Source of the DNA: Desmonostoc geniculatum HA4340-LM1
GTDB taxonomy: Bacteria > Cyanobacteriota > Cyanobacteriia > Cyanobacteriales > Nostocaceae
NCBI GenBank assembly: GCA_019359545.1
Contig: JAHHHB010000079.1
Span: 1-33,234 of the forward strand
DNA: 33,234 nt
Direction of reading: 5' to 3'
Shown: positions 1 to 7,340 of the stretch, in pieces
How the letters are laid out: each line of letters opens with the position of its first letter
Position numbering within the stretch: the first letter of the stretch is position 1
Translations under genes and position numbers: made by a program
The notes under the pieces: generated by a model
Told to the model about the DNA's origin: nothing
The model's input: only the letters and a program-made list of their open reading frames with translations
The model's database searches: none

Positions 1-120
1 TGTGCCTTGCTTCCCACATTCTCACATTTAAAGTGGATGTTTGAGTGGTTTATCCGAAACACTACCTTTGATTTTATGTCTCTCCAGATGTACGGAGTTT
101 TTTCAGAAATCAAATCATAG
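1..120 (+). pseudogene. possible transposase C-terminal fragment
   Basis: The first 39 codons of the window are open on the plus strand and end in TAG at 118-120. The predicted peptide is rich in aromatic residues (for example LKWMFEWFIRN), which recalls the C-terminal end of some cyanobacterial IS transposases. It ends right beside a toxin gene that breaks off at about position 123-128, which is what an IS inserted into that gene would produce. The family cannot be named from so short a piece, and the rest lies outside the window, so it may be either an intact IS cut by the window edge or a remnant. Confidence 0.3.
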
Positions 121-122
121 TC

Positions 123-215
123 CTATAGACTGTTTTCAACCTCAGCAAGGCGACTTAATATATTGACGTTACCTAAAATAGCTAGACTACAGTGATTTGT
201 ATCGATTAGGTACAT
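123..215 (-). pseudogene. truncated VapC-like PIN-domain toxin
   Basis: A minus-strand frame starts with ATG at 215-213 and reads MYLIDTNHCSLAILG, the characteristic start of cyanobacterial VapC-type PIN ribonucleases; the Asp in LIDTN is the first metal-binding acid. It stops at TAG (125-123) after 30 residues, whereas PIN toxins are usually about 120-150 residues, so three of the four catalytic acids are missing. Its ATG overlaps the antitoxin stop codon by one base (TAATG), a typical translationally coupled toxin-antitoxin arrangement. The sequence beyond position 123 no longer looks like a PIN domain and may belong to an inserted element. The toxin should be inactive. Confidence 0.65.
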
Positions 216-505
216 TATTCAAAAGGATTATCTTCATTAAACTCTGCTTGACCACGGCTAGCAATTACTAGATTCAGGCACTCCTCTAAGTCATCACCTT
301 CCCAAGTACCTATAGTTTTGAGATGTTCTAGAAGTGAGCTTCCTGTGGAATTAACAGTAGTATGACTAGCAAATTCTACTTGATGTTGTGTTGGTTGCAC
401 TTGGTTTTGCTTTGTTTTCAAAAAACGTAAAAAATTAAGTGTTTCAGTCAAAATTGCATCTGGTGCTGATTGAATTTCCTGGATAAGTTGCTCTTTAATT
501 TTCAT
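215..505 (-). CDS. VapB-like antitoxin of a PIN toxin-antitoxin pair
   Basis: This 96-residue protein begins with a short helical segment (MKIKEQLIQEIQSAPDAIL, then LNFLRFLK), followed by a polar linker and a conserved-looking tail (LEHLKTIGTWEGDDLEECL). That layout matches cyanobacterial antitoxins encoded just upstream of VapC-type PIN toxins (DUF2281-like N-terminus), which bind the toxin and usually repress the operon. The stop codon overlaps the ATG of a PIN-toxin start at 215, which strongly supports the assignment. Since the toxin is truncated, the antitoxin is now an orphan, and might still act against related toxins elsewhere. The family is judged by pattern recognition and gene order, not by a search. 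Confidence 0.7.
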   Translation of the reverse strand: MKIKEQLIQEIQSAPDAILTETLNFLRFLKTKQNQVQPTQHQVEFASHTTVNSTGSSLLEHLKTIGTWEGDDLEECLNLVIASRGQAEFNEDNPFE

Positions 506-563
506 ATTTACGCCTCTTGAACTGACATTTTTTAGTAGTATAAAACAGCAAGTAGGATTATGG

Positions 564-1184
564 CTACGTTGGTAGACCTCCAGCTTGAAAAATCTGTTCA
601 GCGGTTAAATTCAATTCCGGGAAAGTAGGCGATATGATGCGAGCAGTGCCTCTAAATTGAATAAATTGGTATTCACCATCGATTAATTGATAAATAGATA
701 TAGTAGGCTGTTTAGGGTTACCAGTGAACTTTTTAGCGGCCAGACCAAGATAATCTACAACCCAGTATTCAGGAATTCCAATACCCTCATACTTACCCTG
801 TTTTGTGTAGTAGTCATCATCCCAGTTGGTACTAACTACCTCAACTACTAAGGGAATTGATGCTGCAAGGCTTACAGTTGATTCTTTTTTCCATAGCGGC
901 TCATTTATCAAATTAGAGCGATTGAGTAATAGCACATCTGGAGAGTAGGCAGATTCCGATTTAGTTGGTTTAACAAGCACAGTTTTGGGGATTGTATAAG
1001 GCAAATTTAATCGGTCAAATTCTACTGTTAGTTTTCTTGCTACAAAACCAATAACATCTTCATGGTCTCCCACTGGTTGTGCCATTTCAACAATCACGCC
1101 ATCATGTAATTCGTATCTTCCACCCTCAGGCCGCCAAGCTGCAAAATCTTCAAAGGTTACTAGTTTGGGTATGGCTTGAGTCAT
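564..1184 (-). CDS. Uma2 family (DUF820) restriction-endonuclease-fold protein
   Basis: The 206-residue protein has the hallmarks of the Uma2/DUF820 family, PD-(D/E)XK-fold proteins very numerous in cyanobacteria: an N-terminal FEDFAAWRPEGGRYELHDG segment, the motif SPDVLLL (acidic residue), PLVVEVVS (acidic residue), and KQGKYEGIGIPEYWVVD containing the conserved lysine and the IPEYW signature. Length is normal for the family. The catalytic-type D, E and K residues are all present, so the fold should be intact. Biological roles are not established; many copies are thought to be mobile or selfish. It lies 58 bp upstream of the antitoxin gene on the same strand, but I see no reason to link the functions. 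Start ATG at 1184 follows AT-rich sequence with no strong ribosome-binding site. Confidence 0.88.
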   Translation of the reverse strand: MTQAIPKLVTFEDFAAWRPEGGRYELHDGVIVEMAQPVGDHEDVIGFVARKLTVEFDRLNLPYTIPKTVLVKPTKSESAYSPDVLLLNRSNLINEPLWKKESTVSLAASIPLVVEVVSTNWDDDYYTKQGKYEGIGIPEYWVVDYLGLAAKKFTGNPKQPTISIYQLIDGEYQFIQFRGTARIISPTFPELNLTAEQIFQAGGLPT

Positions 1185-1311
1185 AATTTATCGCCCCTAG
1201 TAGTCGTTTCCGGTGATACTGCTTCCTTGCCTTGGCTCGATTCACGTTCAGCCTTAACTGTAATATTAAGGGATACAGTACTGAAAAATGTTTGTTGTGG
1301 AGAACTGAACT

Positions 1312-1953
1312 ATGGTGGCGATAACAACATCCGCAGAAAATAGAGTTTTACTCCACAACATTAGCTGGCAGACTTTCAAAACCATGCTAGCTGAAATGGG
1401 TTGCGATCGTAACTCCCGACTTGCTTATGACAATGGAACTATAGAAATTATGACCCCACTCATGCCGCACGAGAACTCAAACCGTATAATTGAAGGTTTT
1501 GTTGTTGTTCTGTGCGAAGAGTTGGGACGGGAAATTAGACGTGCTGGTTCATTAACTTTAACGCGAGATGATTTAAAGCAGGGAGCTGAGCCAGACAGTA
1601 GCTACTACATCCAAAATGAAGCCTTAGTTCGAGATAAAGAAAATATTTACCTCGCCACCGACCCGCCCCCAGACCTGGTGTTAGAGGTGGAATATTCCAG
1701 GTCTGCAATAGACAAGCTGAGGCTTTATGCTGCGATGGGAATTCCTGAATTTTGGCGTTATAACGGCAGTGTGTTGCGAGTTTACACGCTTGCAGATGGG
1801 CAATACTCAGAAGTCCAAACTAGCCCTACTTTTGCGCCTGTGTCAGTGAAGGAGATTCCCCGATTTATTCAAGAAGCTAAAAAAAATGGGGAGATTGCTA
1901 CTACCCGTGCTTTTCGGGCTTGGGTGCAAGAGAATATTTCTCGTAAGGGATGA
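1312..1953 (+). CDS. Uma2 family (DUF820) protein
   Basis: A second Uma2-family protein (213 residues), divergent from the first. It shows the TFKTMLAEMG start region, YDNGTIEIMTPLMPHE, the EPDSSYYI segment with its acidic residue, DLVLEVEYS, and the IPEFWRYN signature following a conserved lysine (DKLRLYAAMGIPEFW). The C-terminal part (TSPTFAPVSVKEIPRFIQEA) is clearly related to the partial reading frame at 32932-33153. The stop codon TGA lies at the edge of a G-rich tandem repeat (GGGATGAGGGGGATGAGG), so the last residues (RKG) may be repeat-derived. Function is unproven for this family; the nuclease fold is well accepted. Confidence 0.88.
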   Translation: MVAITTSAENRVLLHNISWQTFKTMLAEMGCDRNSRLAYDNGTIEIMTPLMPHENSNRIIEGFVVVLCEELGREIRRAGSLTLTRDDLKQGAEPDSSYYIQNEALVRDKENIYLATDPPPDLVLEVEYSRSAIDKLRLYAAMGIPEFWRYNGSVLRVYTLADGQYSEVQTSPTFAPVSVKEIPRFIQEAKKNGEIATTRAFRAWVQENISRKG

Positions 1954-2085
1954 GGGGGATGAGGAAGAGGAAGAGGGGCAGGGGGCAGGGTGCAGGGTGC
2001 AGGGGAGAAGTTCCTTCCCTCTGCTCCCTGCTCCCTGCTCCCCTGCTTCTTCCCCATGCCCAATGCCCAATGCCCCATGCCCAAT
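1954..2085. repeat. G-rich/C-rich tandem repeat element
   Basis: The plus strand runs from purine/G-rich repeats (GGGGGATGAGG, GGGCAGGGTGCAGGGTGCAGG) through a short centre near 2010 to C-rich repeats (TGCTCCCTGCTCCC, then ATGCCCAATGCCCAATGCCCC). The two halves are roughly complementary, so the whole can fold into a long imperfect hairpin. The same plan recurs in many intergenic regions of this window. Confidence 0.85.
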
Positions 2086-2649
2086 AATTCACCAAAGTAT
2101 CCGCACCGTGGAAGCCACAGAATTTATCTGTGGGGAATCCTTTACAAATCGTAATCTCTGACAAATTTTTACAGCTACATTTTCAGATACTTGATTGAGA
2201 AGACCTGCGACAAGGTGAAGCGATGCCAAAAGCCAGCTGCGCCAATGCACAAATTAGCTCACACCCCTGTCTCCTTGTCCCGTTGTCTGCCCACCTCCCT
2301 CATCCCCCTCATCCCCCTCATCTCCCTTATCTCCCCTCTTCTGTTCGCCTCATAACTAGGGTTTTCACTAGGTATTTTTTCCTACTTTTGGGGTGGTTTT
2401 TAGTGAAACAAGTACCCTAAAACAACAAAAAATCCTGAAATCTATATAAATTAATGGTTTCATCTATCCACATCAGGCTACAACGCCTTAGAATGATTCA
2501 TTGAAAAGTCGAGCCGATGGGATGTACAGCCGTTTTGAGTAAAAATACTCCCAAAGGATGATTTTTGTATTTCTAAGAACAGAGATTTCAGTACAGATGT
2601 ATCAACATGCATCCGTAAAAAAATCTCAAGTAAACTTTAGGAGTTTGAC
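2086..2649. other. intergenic region upstream of HU
   Basis: No convincing gene is seen in these 564 bases. Bases 2293-2330 hold a CCTCATCCC-type tandem repeat, the complement of the repeat at 1949-1965. The rest is AT-rich and presumably carries the HU promoter. A good ribosome-binding site AGGAG (2639-2643) stands six bases before the HU start. A small inverted repeat GAGTAAAAATACTC is at about 2537-2550. Possible open frames here translate to proline-rich repeat sequence and are not credible. Confidence 0.6.
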
Positions 2650-2934
2650 ATGAACAAAGGTGAATTAGTTGATGCCGTAGCTGAAAAGGCTAGTGTTACC
2701 AAGAAACAAGCGGATGCAGTTTTAACTGCCGCACTGGAAACGATTATTGAGGCGGTTTCCTCTGGTGATAAAGTAACGCTGGTGGGATTTGGTTCTTTTG
2801 AATCACGGGAACGTAAAGCCCGTGAAGGTCGCAACCCGAAAACAAATGAAAAAATGGAAATTCCGGCGACGAAGGTACCAGCCTTCTCGGCAGGGAAGCT
2901 ATTTAGAGAAAGGGTAGCACCCCCAAAATCATAG
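2650..2934 (+). CDS. hupB: HU family DNA-binding protein
   Basis: A 94-residue histone-like HU protein, which binds and bends DNA as a dimer and helps compact the nucleoid. The start MNKGELVDAVAEKA, the central GDKVTLVGFGSFE and the DNA-contacting arm region RKAREGRNPKTNEKMEIPA are all classic HU signatures, and the length is standard. A strong Shine-Dalgarno AGGAG precedes ATG at the usual distance, fitting high expression. The cobD-like gene begins 26 bp later, so read-through is possible, although a weak hairpin plus T-run sits between them. The gene name is by family; in Anabaena this protein is also called HanA. Confidence 0.95.
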   Translation: MNKGELVDAVAEKASVTKKQADAVLTAALETIIEAVSSGDKVTLVGFGSFESRERKAREGRNPKTNEKMEIPATKVPAFSAGKLFRERVAPPKS

Positions 2935-2939
2935 GCTCT

Positions 2940-2959
2940 GTTTCAGGAAACCTTTTTTT
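2940..2959 (+). terminator. weak hairpin with T-run after HU
   Basis: GTTTCAGGAAAC (2940-2951) can form a short stem followed by a run of seven T (2953-2959), directly after the HU stop codon. The stem is only four to five pairs, and the T-run touches the next start codon, so it would at most attenuate transcription into the cobD-like gene. Its AGGAAA part may also serve as that gene's ribosome-binding site. Confidence 0.25.
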
Positions 2960-2960
2960 G

Positions 2961-4058
2961 ATGCGGCAACCAGCACACGGGGGAAATTTAGCCTGGGCAG
3001 CAGCACTGGCTGGCTGTCCCCCTGATGCTATTCTGGATTTTTCTGCTAGCATCAGCCCATTGGGACCGCCAAACAGCGCGATCGCTGCTATTATGTCCCA
3101 AATTGGTAATATTAAGCACTATCCAGACCCTAGCTATAGTGAACTGAGACTAGCTCTCAGTCACTTTCATCAATTGCCGCCTGAGTGGATTCTGCCGGGT
3201 AATGGCTCAGCAGAATTACTTACTTTAATGGGTAGAGAATTATCCCAATTAGTCGAGACAGTTTTAATCACTCCAGCCTTTGGCGACTACTACCGAACCT
3301 TGGCAGCGTGGAAGGCTAAAGTCCTGGAATGTCCTTTGTCATTAGTCATTGGTCAAGAGTCATTGGTTATGAGTCCTTTGTCATTAGTTCTTGACAAAGG
3401 ACAAAAGACTAAGGACAAAGGACTATTGCTAAACAATCCGCATAATCCAACGGGCAAGCTATTTTCGCGGGACTCGATTTTGCCCTATCTAGAGCAATTT
3501 GCCTTGGTAGTGGTGGATGAAGCGTTTATGGATTTTGTGCCACCGAATGAGGAACAAAGCTTAATTGGGCTGGTGCAGGAATATGCGAATTTAGTAATAT
3601 TGCGATCGCTGACAAAATTTTACAGTCTCCCCGGACTGCGACTGGGATATGCGATCGCTCACCCCGACAGCCTGTCTAAGTGGCAGCTATGGCGTGACCC
3701 CTGGCCTATAAACACGCTAGCGGTAGCGGCGGCAATTGCGGCACTCCAAGATAGGGAGTTTCAACAGCAAACCTGGACATGGCTACCACCTGCACGAAAT
3801 CAACTGTTTCAGGGATTAGCTAAAATACCAGGATTGCAACCCCAAGCAAGTGCTGTTAACTTTTTACTGGTTGAGTCTCAACAATCTACTTCACAGCTAC
3901 AGCAAGAGTTACTCAAGCACCATCAGATTTTAATCCGCGATTGCCTTAGCTTTAAAGAACTAGGCGATCGCTTTTTCCGGGTTGCTGTACGTGAAGAGTC
4001 GGATAACCAACGCTTACTCACAGCGCTAAATGAGTGGGGAGTAGGGAGTGGGGAATAG
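2961..4058 (+). CDS. cobD: threonine-phosphate decarboxylase-like PLP aminotransferase (CobD type)
   Basis: This fold-type I PLP enzyme resembles CobD, which makes (R)-1-amino-2-propanol phosphate for the nucleotide loop of cobalamin, and more distantly HisC. Visible signatures are HGGN near the N-terminus, DFSASISPLGPP, the cofactor-contacting NNPHNPTG, VVVDEAFMDF, and the Schiff-base lysine in SLTKFYSLPGLRLGY. ATG at 2961 is chosen over the TTG one codon earlier; AGGAAA lies about 11 bases upstream. Residues 125-155 (counted from the TTG) are encoded by an inserted palindromic repeat, in the stretch just before NNPHNPTG where homologues carry a variable connector. The last seven residues (WGVGSGE) and the stop codon come from a GGGGAGT-type heptamer repeat. 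HisC-like specificity cannot be excluded. Confidence 0.85.
   Translation: MRQPAHGGNLAWAAALAGCPPDAILDFSASISPLGPPNSAIAAIMSQIGNIKHYPDPSYSELRLALSHFHQLPPEWILPGNGSAELLTLMGRELSQLVETVLITPAFGDYYRTLAAWKAKVLECPLSLVIGQESLVMSPLSLVLDKGQKTKDKGLLLNNPHNPTGKLFSRDSILPYLEQFALVVVDEAFMDFVPPNEEQSLIGLVQEYANLVILRSLTKFYSLPGLRLGYAIAHPDSLSKWQLWRDPWPINTLAVAAAIAALQDREFQQQTWTWLPPARNQLFQGLAKIPGLQPQASAVNFLLVESQQSTSQLQQELLKHHQILIRDCLSFKELGDRFFRVAVREESDNQRLLTALNEWGVGSGE
3331..3423 (+). repeat. in-frame palindromic repeat inside cobD
   Basis: A 93-bp (31-codon) block built from nested inverted copies of GTCCTTTGTC (3331-3340 and 3373-3382) and GACAAAGGAC (3393-3402 and 3414-3423), with TCATTAGTCATTGG-type spacers. The inner pair gives a perfect 10-bp stem with a 10-base loop. 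It belongs to the same TTTGTCAT repeat family seen between genes at 4129-4184 and 7334-7400. Confidence 0.85.
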
Positions 4059-4184
4059 GGAATGGGGAGTGTGGGGGGAGAGGGGGGAGAATATAAAAAA
4101 GCTTCCCACACCTCCCACACTCCCAATGCCCAATGACAAATAACAAATGCCCAATGACAAATGCCCAATGACAAATGACAAATG
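4059..4184. repeat. composite tandem repeats between cobD and the FAD oxidoreductase
   Basis: G-rich units (GGGAATGGGGAGTGTGGGG) on the plus strand are followed by C-rich units (CTCCCACACTCCC) and then by an array of ATGCCCA and ACAAATG heptamer-like units. The array ends with CAAATGAC, whose ATG is the start codon of the next gene. Confidence 0.85.
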
Positions 4185-5636
4185 ACTATTGATTACGATG
4201 TCGTAATTATTGGTGGCAGTCTTACTGGATATCACGCTGCCCTTGCTGCCAGCCAACTACGTGCTACAGTCGCCTTGGTGCAACCGGAAGTAGACTTCGG
4301 GTTTGTTCATCATTACGCTCTGAGCGAAATTGCTAAACTGGCACAAAAATTGGGTAATGCAGCTGGTTTTGGTGTTCATGCCACACACACTGATACCTCA
4401 GAAAAATGCCACATATCTCTGGCATGGCAGGAAGCGATGCTGTATGCTCAAGCCGTTACCTCAAATCTCGAAGAACAGCATTCTCCTGCTACCCTAGCTG
4501 CCCAGGGAGTCGATGTCATTGTTGGGACTGGGCAATTTCAATCCTCGTCCCAACTGGCCTTTGTTGTTAACAATCGCTTACTACGGGCACGGACATATTT
4601 GCTGGCTAGTGGTTCGCGTCCAGAAATTCCGGAAATTGAAGGATTAGAAGCTACAGGCTATCTTACGCTAGCTAATATTTGGCAATACCTAAATAAAGTG
4701 ACCTTACCCAAAAATTGGGTAATTATTGGCGGGATTCCCCAAAGTATTGAAATTGCTCAAACTTTAGCGAGGTTTGGTTGCAATGTGACGCTGGTAGTCA
4801 AGCATCCGTATGTTTTACCTCATATTGACCCTGAGATAGCCATATTGCTTCAAGCACAATTGGAAGTTGAAGGCGTGCGCGTCCTTACTGCCAAACCAGT
4901 GACTCAAGTCAGACGAATTGATGATAAAAAGTGGCTTCAGGCGGGAGATAAAGCCATTGAAACTGATGAAATTTTAGTGGCGACTGGACAACAGCCAAAT
5001 CTTGAATCTCTAAATTTAGCAACGGTAGGTGTGAAATGGCATGGGCGTCGTTTAGTAGTGAATGATAAACTACAAACCACCAATCACCGTATTTACGCTT
5101 GCGGTGATGTAATTGGTGGTTACGACTTTGCAAATATCGCTAATTATGAAGCCAAAATTGCTCTGAAAAATGCACTATTTTTCCCCAGGTTACGAGTAAA
5201 TTATCGGTGCATTCCTTGGGGGATATTTTCAGTGCCTGTGATGGTGCAAGTGGGTTTGACTGAGGCACAGGCAAAAGGCCAATTTCGTCGAGATGAATTT
5301 TTAGTTTTGCGACAATATTTTAAAACAGTGGCAGCAGCCCAACTCCGGGATGAAACGACTGGTATATGTAAATTAATTGTATTACGCAATGGCGAAATTT
5401 TGGGAGCTTCGATATTGGGGTCAGAAGCTGGAGAATTAATTAATTTGATTGCTTTGGCAATGTCCGAAAAAATTAAAATCAAAGATTTAGCAAATTTCTC
5501 TCCTATTTATCCCAGTTTTTCCGAAATTTTGGCACAAATTGTCAGAGAGTGGAATAAAGAAAAGTTAAATAGCAACATTGCTTTGCAAGACTTATTGGAA
5601 GGCTTCTTTCATTTTCGCCGCAATTGGAATTTGTGA
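4182..5636 (+). CDS. FAD-dependent oxidoreductase of the dihydrolipoamide dehydrogenase/mercuric reductase family, lacking the redox disulfide
   Basis: The 484-residue protein has the full flavin disulfide-reductase layout: an N-terminal FAD dinucleotide fold (DVVIIGGSLTG), a central NAD(P) fold (residues 181-190), the second FAD motif YACGDVIGG and a C-terminal dimerisation domain. The redox-active CxxxxC expected around residues 40-50 is absent (VDFGFVHHYALSEI instead), and the C-terminal catalytic His-Pro pair is Tyr-Pro (PIYPSFSE, Y443), with the partner Glu kept. Both nucleotide-binding glycine motifs are also degenerate (GGSLTG; GGIPQS). It therefore cannot work as an ordinary disulfide reductase. 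It could be another flavin oxidoreductase or a regulatory paralogue. The start codon lies within a CAAATGAC repeat and has no Shine-Dalgarno. Confidence 0.85.
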   Translation: MTIDYDVVIIGGSLTGYHAALAASQLRATVALVQPEVDFGFVHHYALSEIAKLAQKLGNAAGFGVHATHTDTSEKCHISLAWQEAMLYAQAVTSNLEEQHSPATLAAQGVDVIVGTGQFQSSSQLAFVVNNRLLRARTYLLASGSRPEIPEIEGLEATGYLTLANIWQYLNKVTLPKNWVIIGGIPQSIEIAQTLARFGCNVTLVVKHPYVLPHIDPEIAILLQAQLEVEGVRVLTAKPVTQVRRIDDKKWLQAGDKAIETDEILVATGQQPNLESLNLATVGVKWHGRRLVVNDKLQTTNHRIYACGDVIGGYDFANIANYEAKIALKNALFFPRLRVNYRCIPWGIFSVPVMVQVGLTEAQAKGQFRRDEFLVLRQYFKTVAAAQLRDETTGICKLIVLRNGEILGASILGSEAGELINLIALAMSEKIKIKDLANFSPIYPSFSEILAQIVREWNKEKLNSNIALQDLLEGFFHFRRNWNL

Positions 5637-5667
5637 ATTATTGGGAATGGGGAATAGGGCATGGGCG
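5637..5667. repeat. short G-rich repeat after the FAD oxidoreductase
   Basis: GGGAATGGGGAATAGGGCATGGGC directly follows the stop codon. It is a short version of the G-rich half of the intergenic repeat elements and separates this gene from the convergent cyanovirin-like gene. Confidence 0.7.
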
Positions 5668-5724
5668 ATGAAAAAAATTATGGGACTTGTAGCGATCGCA
5701 GTTTTAGCAATAACAAAGAGATAA
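5668..5724 (+). pseudogene. 18-codon open frame resembling a signal-peptide start
   Basis: ATG at 5668 opens MKKIMGLVAIAVLAITKR and then a stop. The lysine pair followed by a hydrophobic run is exactly how a signal peptide begins, but nothing follows. It may be the 5' stub of a lost secreted-protein gene, or chance. It lies just past a G-rich repeat and contains a HIP1 site. Low confidence. Confidence 0.2.
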
Positions 5725-5795
5725 TAAATTCATTATTCATGCTTTTTGTGTCTTTTTTAGCAAGCCCTAATTATATCCATCACAGTTTTTTTAGA

Positions 5796-6227
5796 TTAAG
5801 TTTCTTTTTTTAAAACCCCATTATCATTTTTTAACTTAATAATAAATTCGTTCGTCAATGGAAATGTACTGTATTGATAATTACCAGCGCTAGTTTTACA
5901 TTGTGCCGTGAGTAATAGTTCTATATTTTTAGAACTTTTCCTATAACTACCTGCTGGGTAATAGCAATAGCCATCATGGGGATTACTCCAATCGCCCTCG
6001 TCCTGCAATTTTAATTCACCATTTTGATTATAAATGAGATTCAGTAGTGGATGGAAATTAAATAGTTCAATTTTTGACGGATTCCAATTGCCATCAGCTT
6101 TTTGACATTCGGCGCTAACAATCAATGTGACATCTTTGGAATCTTTAATATAACTCCCTAATGGAGCTATTCTCTGTGGATACTCATTTTCATAGCGACT
6201 GTCAGCATTAGCGAAGCATTCTGACAT
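5796..6227 (-). CDS. cyanovirin-N homology (CVNH) domain protein
   Basis: A 143-residue protein containing two tandem copies of a CVNH-like unit: PLGSYIKDSKDVTLIVSAEC...DGNW at about residues 22-75, and PAGSYRKSSKNIELLLTAQC...AGNY at about 91-143. CVNH proteins are small carbohydrate (mannose) binding lectins; in cyanovirin-N each repeat has a disulfide. Here the first cysteine of each pair is replaced by serine (S30, S99), while the second is kept (C41, C110), and an extra C88 occurs in the linker. No signal peptide is visible, so it is likely cytoplasmic or released by lysis. A plausible ribosome-binding site AAGGAA precedes ATG. It stands alone, convergent with the FAD oxidoreductase gene. 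Sugar-binding ability is inferred from the family. Confidence 0.75.
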   Translation of the reverse strand: MSECFANADSRYENEYPQRIAPLGSYIKDSKDVTLIVSAECQKADGNWNPSKIELFNFHPLLNLIYNQNGELKLQDEGDWSNPHDGYCYYPAGSYRKSSKNIELLLTAQCKTSAGNYQYSTFPLTNEFIIKLKNDNGVLKKET

Positions 6228-6626
6228 ATATTGAGTTTCCTTATAGCTTTCTTTTTACATACCATTAATATCTATCAAAGCCACATATAGCTCAACGAGT
6301 TCGCTTTGTTGAGAAACTTTGCTAGCCGTATCTTTTGCAGCTTCAAGTTTTACGCGATCGTTTAAATAAGAACTGTCATGACTGAAGAATAAAACCAACT
6401 TTTAATTGAACACGCTCGTGGGATCACAACCTTTGCTGGCTGTAAACTTAAACAAGCTGAGAATTTCTGCGTTTACCTTGAGAAACATCGACACCGCATT
6501 ATCAATTACCAGTATTATCAAGCCGAGCAAATTTGTTCTATAGGCTCTGGCGCAATTGAATCTATAGTTAAACCTTTAGCTTCCTAAAAATTAGCTCTTT
6601 GTATATTGGTGTTATGTATAAAATGC
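6228..6626. other. intergenic region with gene remnants
   Basis: Besides the transposase fragment on the plus strand (6393-6587), the minus strand is open from 6401 to a stop at 6257-6255 and reads a plausible protein tail (LEAAKDTASKVSQQSELVELYVAL) without an ATG start. I do not recognise it; it may be the 3' end of a decayed gene. The remainder shows nothing clear apart from the presumed promoter and the ribosome-binding site of the cyanovirin-like gene. Confidence 0.4.
6393..6587 (+). pseudogene. transposase C-terminal remnant
   Basis: The frame entered after a stop at 6390-6392 encodes 64 residues, including FAGCKLKQAENFCVYLEKHRHR, then INYQYYQAEQICSIGSGAIESIVKP and a stop. The motif IGSGAIES followed by K is the glutamate-containing end of transposases of the ISKra4-like group, where it follows a Y..Y..G.PIGSG pattern. 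There is no start codon and no upstream transposase domain, so this is a decayed insertion-sequence fragment. No terminal inverted repeats were identified. Confidence 0.6.
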
Positions 6627-7340
6627 TTAAGATAACAATTGCATTATTACCCAAACTACTGCTGCGACTACTAATGGTACACTGAGGTTATCTGTGCCGT
6701 GGGGTGAGACTGCTTCAGCTAGGGTTGCAAAAGTAGCAGTTGCGATCGCCGTCAATAAAGCCCATCCCAAACCCAAAGGCATTGCTAGAGGGCTAAGGGA
6801 CGAACCAGGAAGCAACAACAGCACTAAAAAAATCGCTGCTGTACTCGCCACAAACATCGCTGCTGAACCCTCCCAAGAACGCACAGAATTACCCACTTGG
6901 TATTTATGCTCCCCAAAGCGCCTACCGATTAATGCCGCCAGTGCATCACCCCAAGTCATAGCCATTACCCCAGCCACGGCAATTGGGACGCTATCTACTG
7001 GGCCATTTGGTCGCCAGAGTAACCCAAATAGTAATGTCACGGAAATAGCAAAATAAACTGTACCAGGTGAACTATCTTCGGTATCCATTGCAGCAATCAC
7101 TCGGTAGCGGTAGAACAGGTAATTGAGTGCGATAAACGTAGCAAAGGGTATAATTCCGATTTCCCAGCGCTTAAACAGCAGCAGAACGCCAAAAACCCAC
7201 ATCCCCGCACCAACATGGATTACCTTCCGAGTCAAATCCGGTTTCACACCAAACAGCTTACGTAGTCCCTCACCAACGACGAGTAGACTAGTTGCGTATA
7301 CGTAAGAAACTACTAAACCGATAATATCGTTGTTTGTCAT
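6627..7340 (-). CDS. phytol kinase-like membrane protein (VTE5/dolichol kinase/CdsA-like family)
   Basis: A 237-residue integral membrane protein with about seven hydrophobic segments. Motifs DLTRKVIHVGAG near the N-terminus, TWGDALAALIGRRFG, VRSWEGSAAMF and EAVSPHGTDNLSVPL are those of the polyprenol/phytol kinase branch of the CDP-diglyceride synthase superfamily. Cyanobacterial and plant members (VTE5; Synechocystis slr1652 from memory) phosphorylate phytol released by chlorophyll breakdown with CTP, feeding tocopherol and chlorophyll synthesis. VTE6 (phytyl-phosphate kinase) is a paralogue and cannot be fully excluded. The start codon (7340-7338) is the last ATGACAA unit of a TTTGTCAT repeat array, and no Shine-Dalgarno is present. 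Confidence 0.82.
   Translation of the reverse strand: MTNNDIIGLVVSYVYATSLLVVGEGLRKLFGVKPDLTRKVIHVGAGMWVFGVLLLFKRWEIGIIPFATFIALNYLFYRYRVIAAMDTEDSSPGTVYFAISVTLLFGLLWRPNGPVDSVPIAVAGVMAMTWGDALAALIGRRFGEHKYQVGNSVRSWEGSAAMFVASTAAIFLVLLLLPGSSLSPLAMPLGLGWALLTAIATATFATLAEAVSPHGTDNLSVPLVVAAVVWVIMQLLS

Noticed and set aside
1843..2164. Several overlapping open frames over the repeat at 1954-2085
   Set aside because: They translate low-complexity repeat sequence in different frames and lack ribosome-binding sites.
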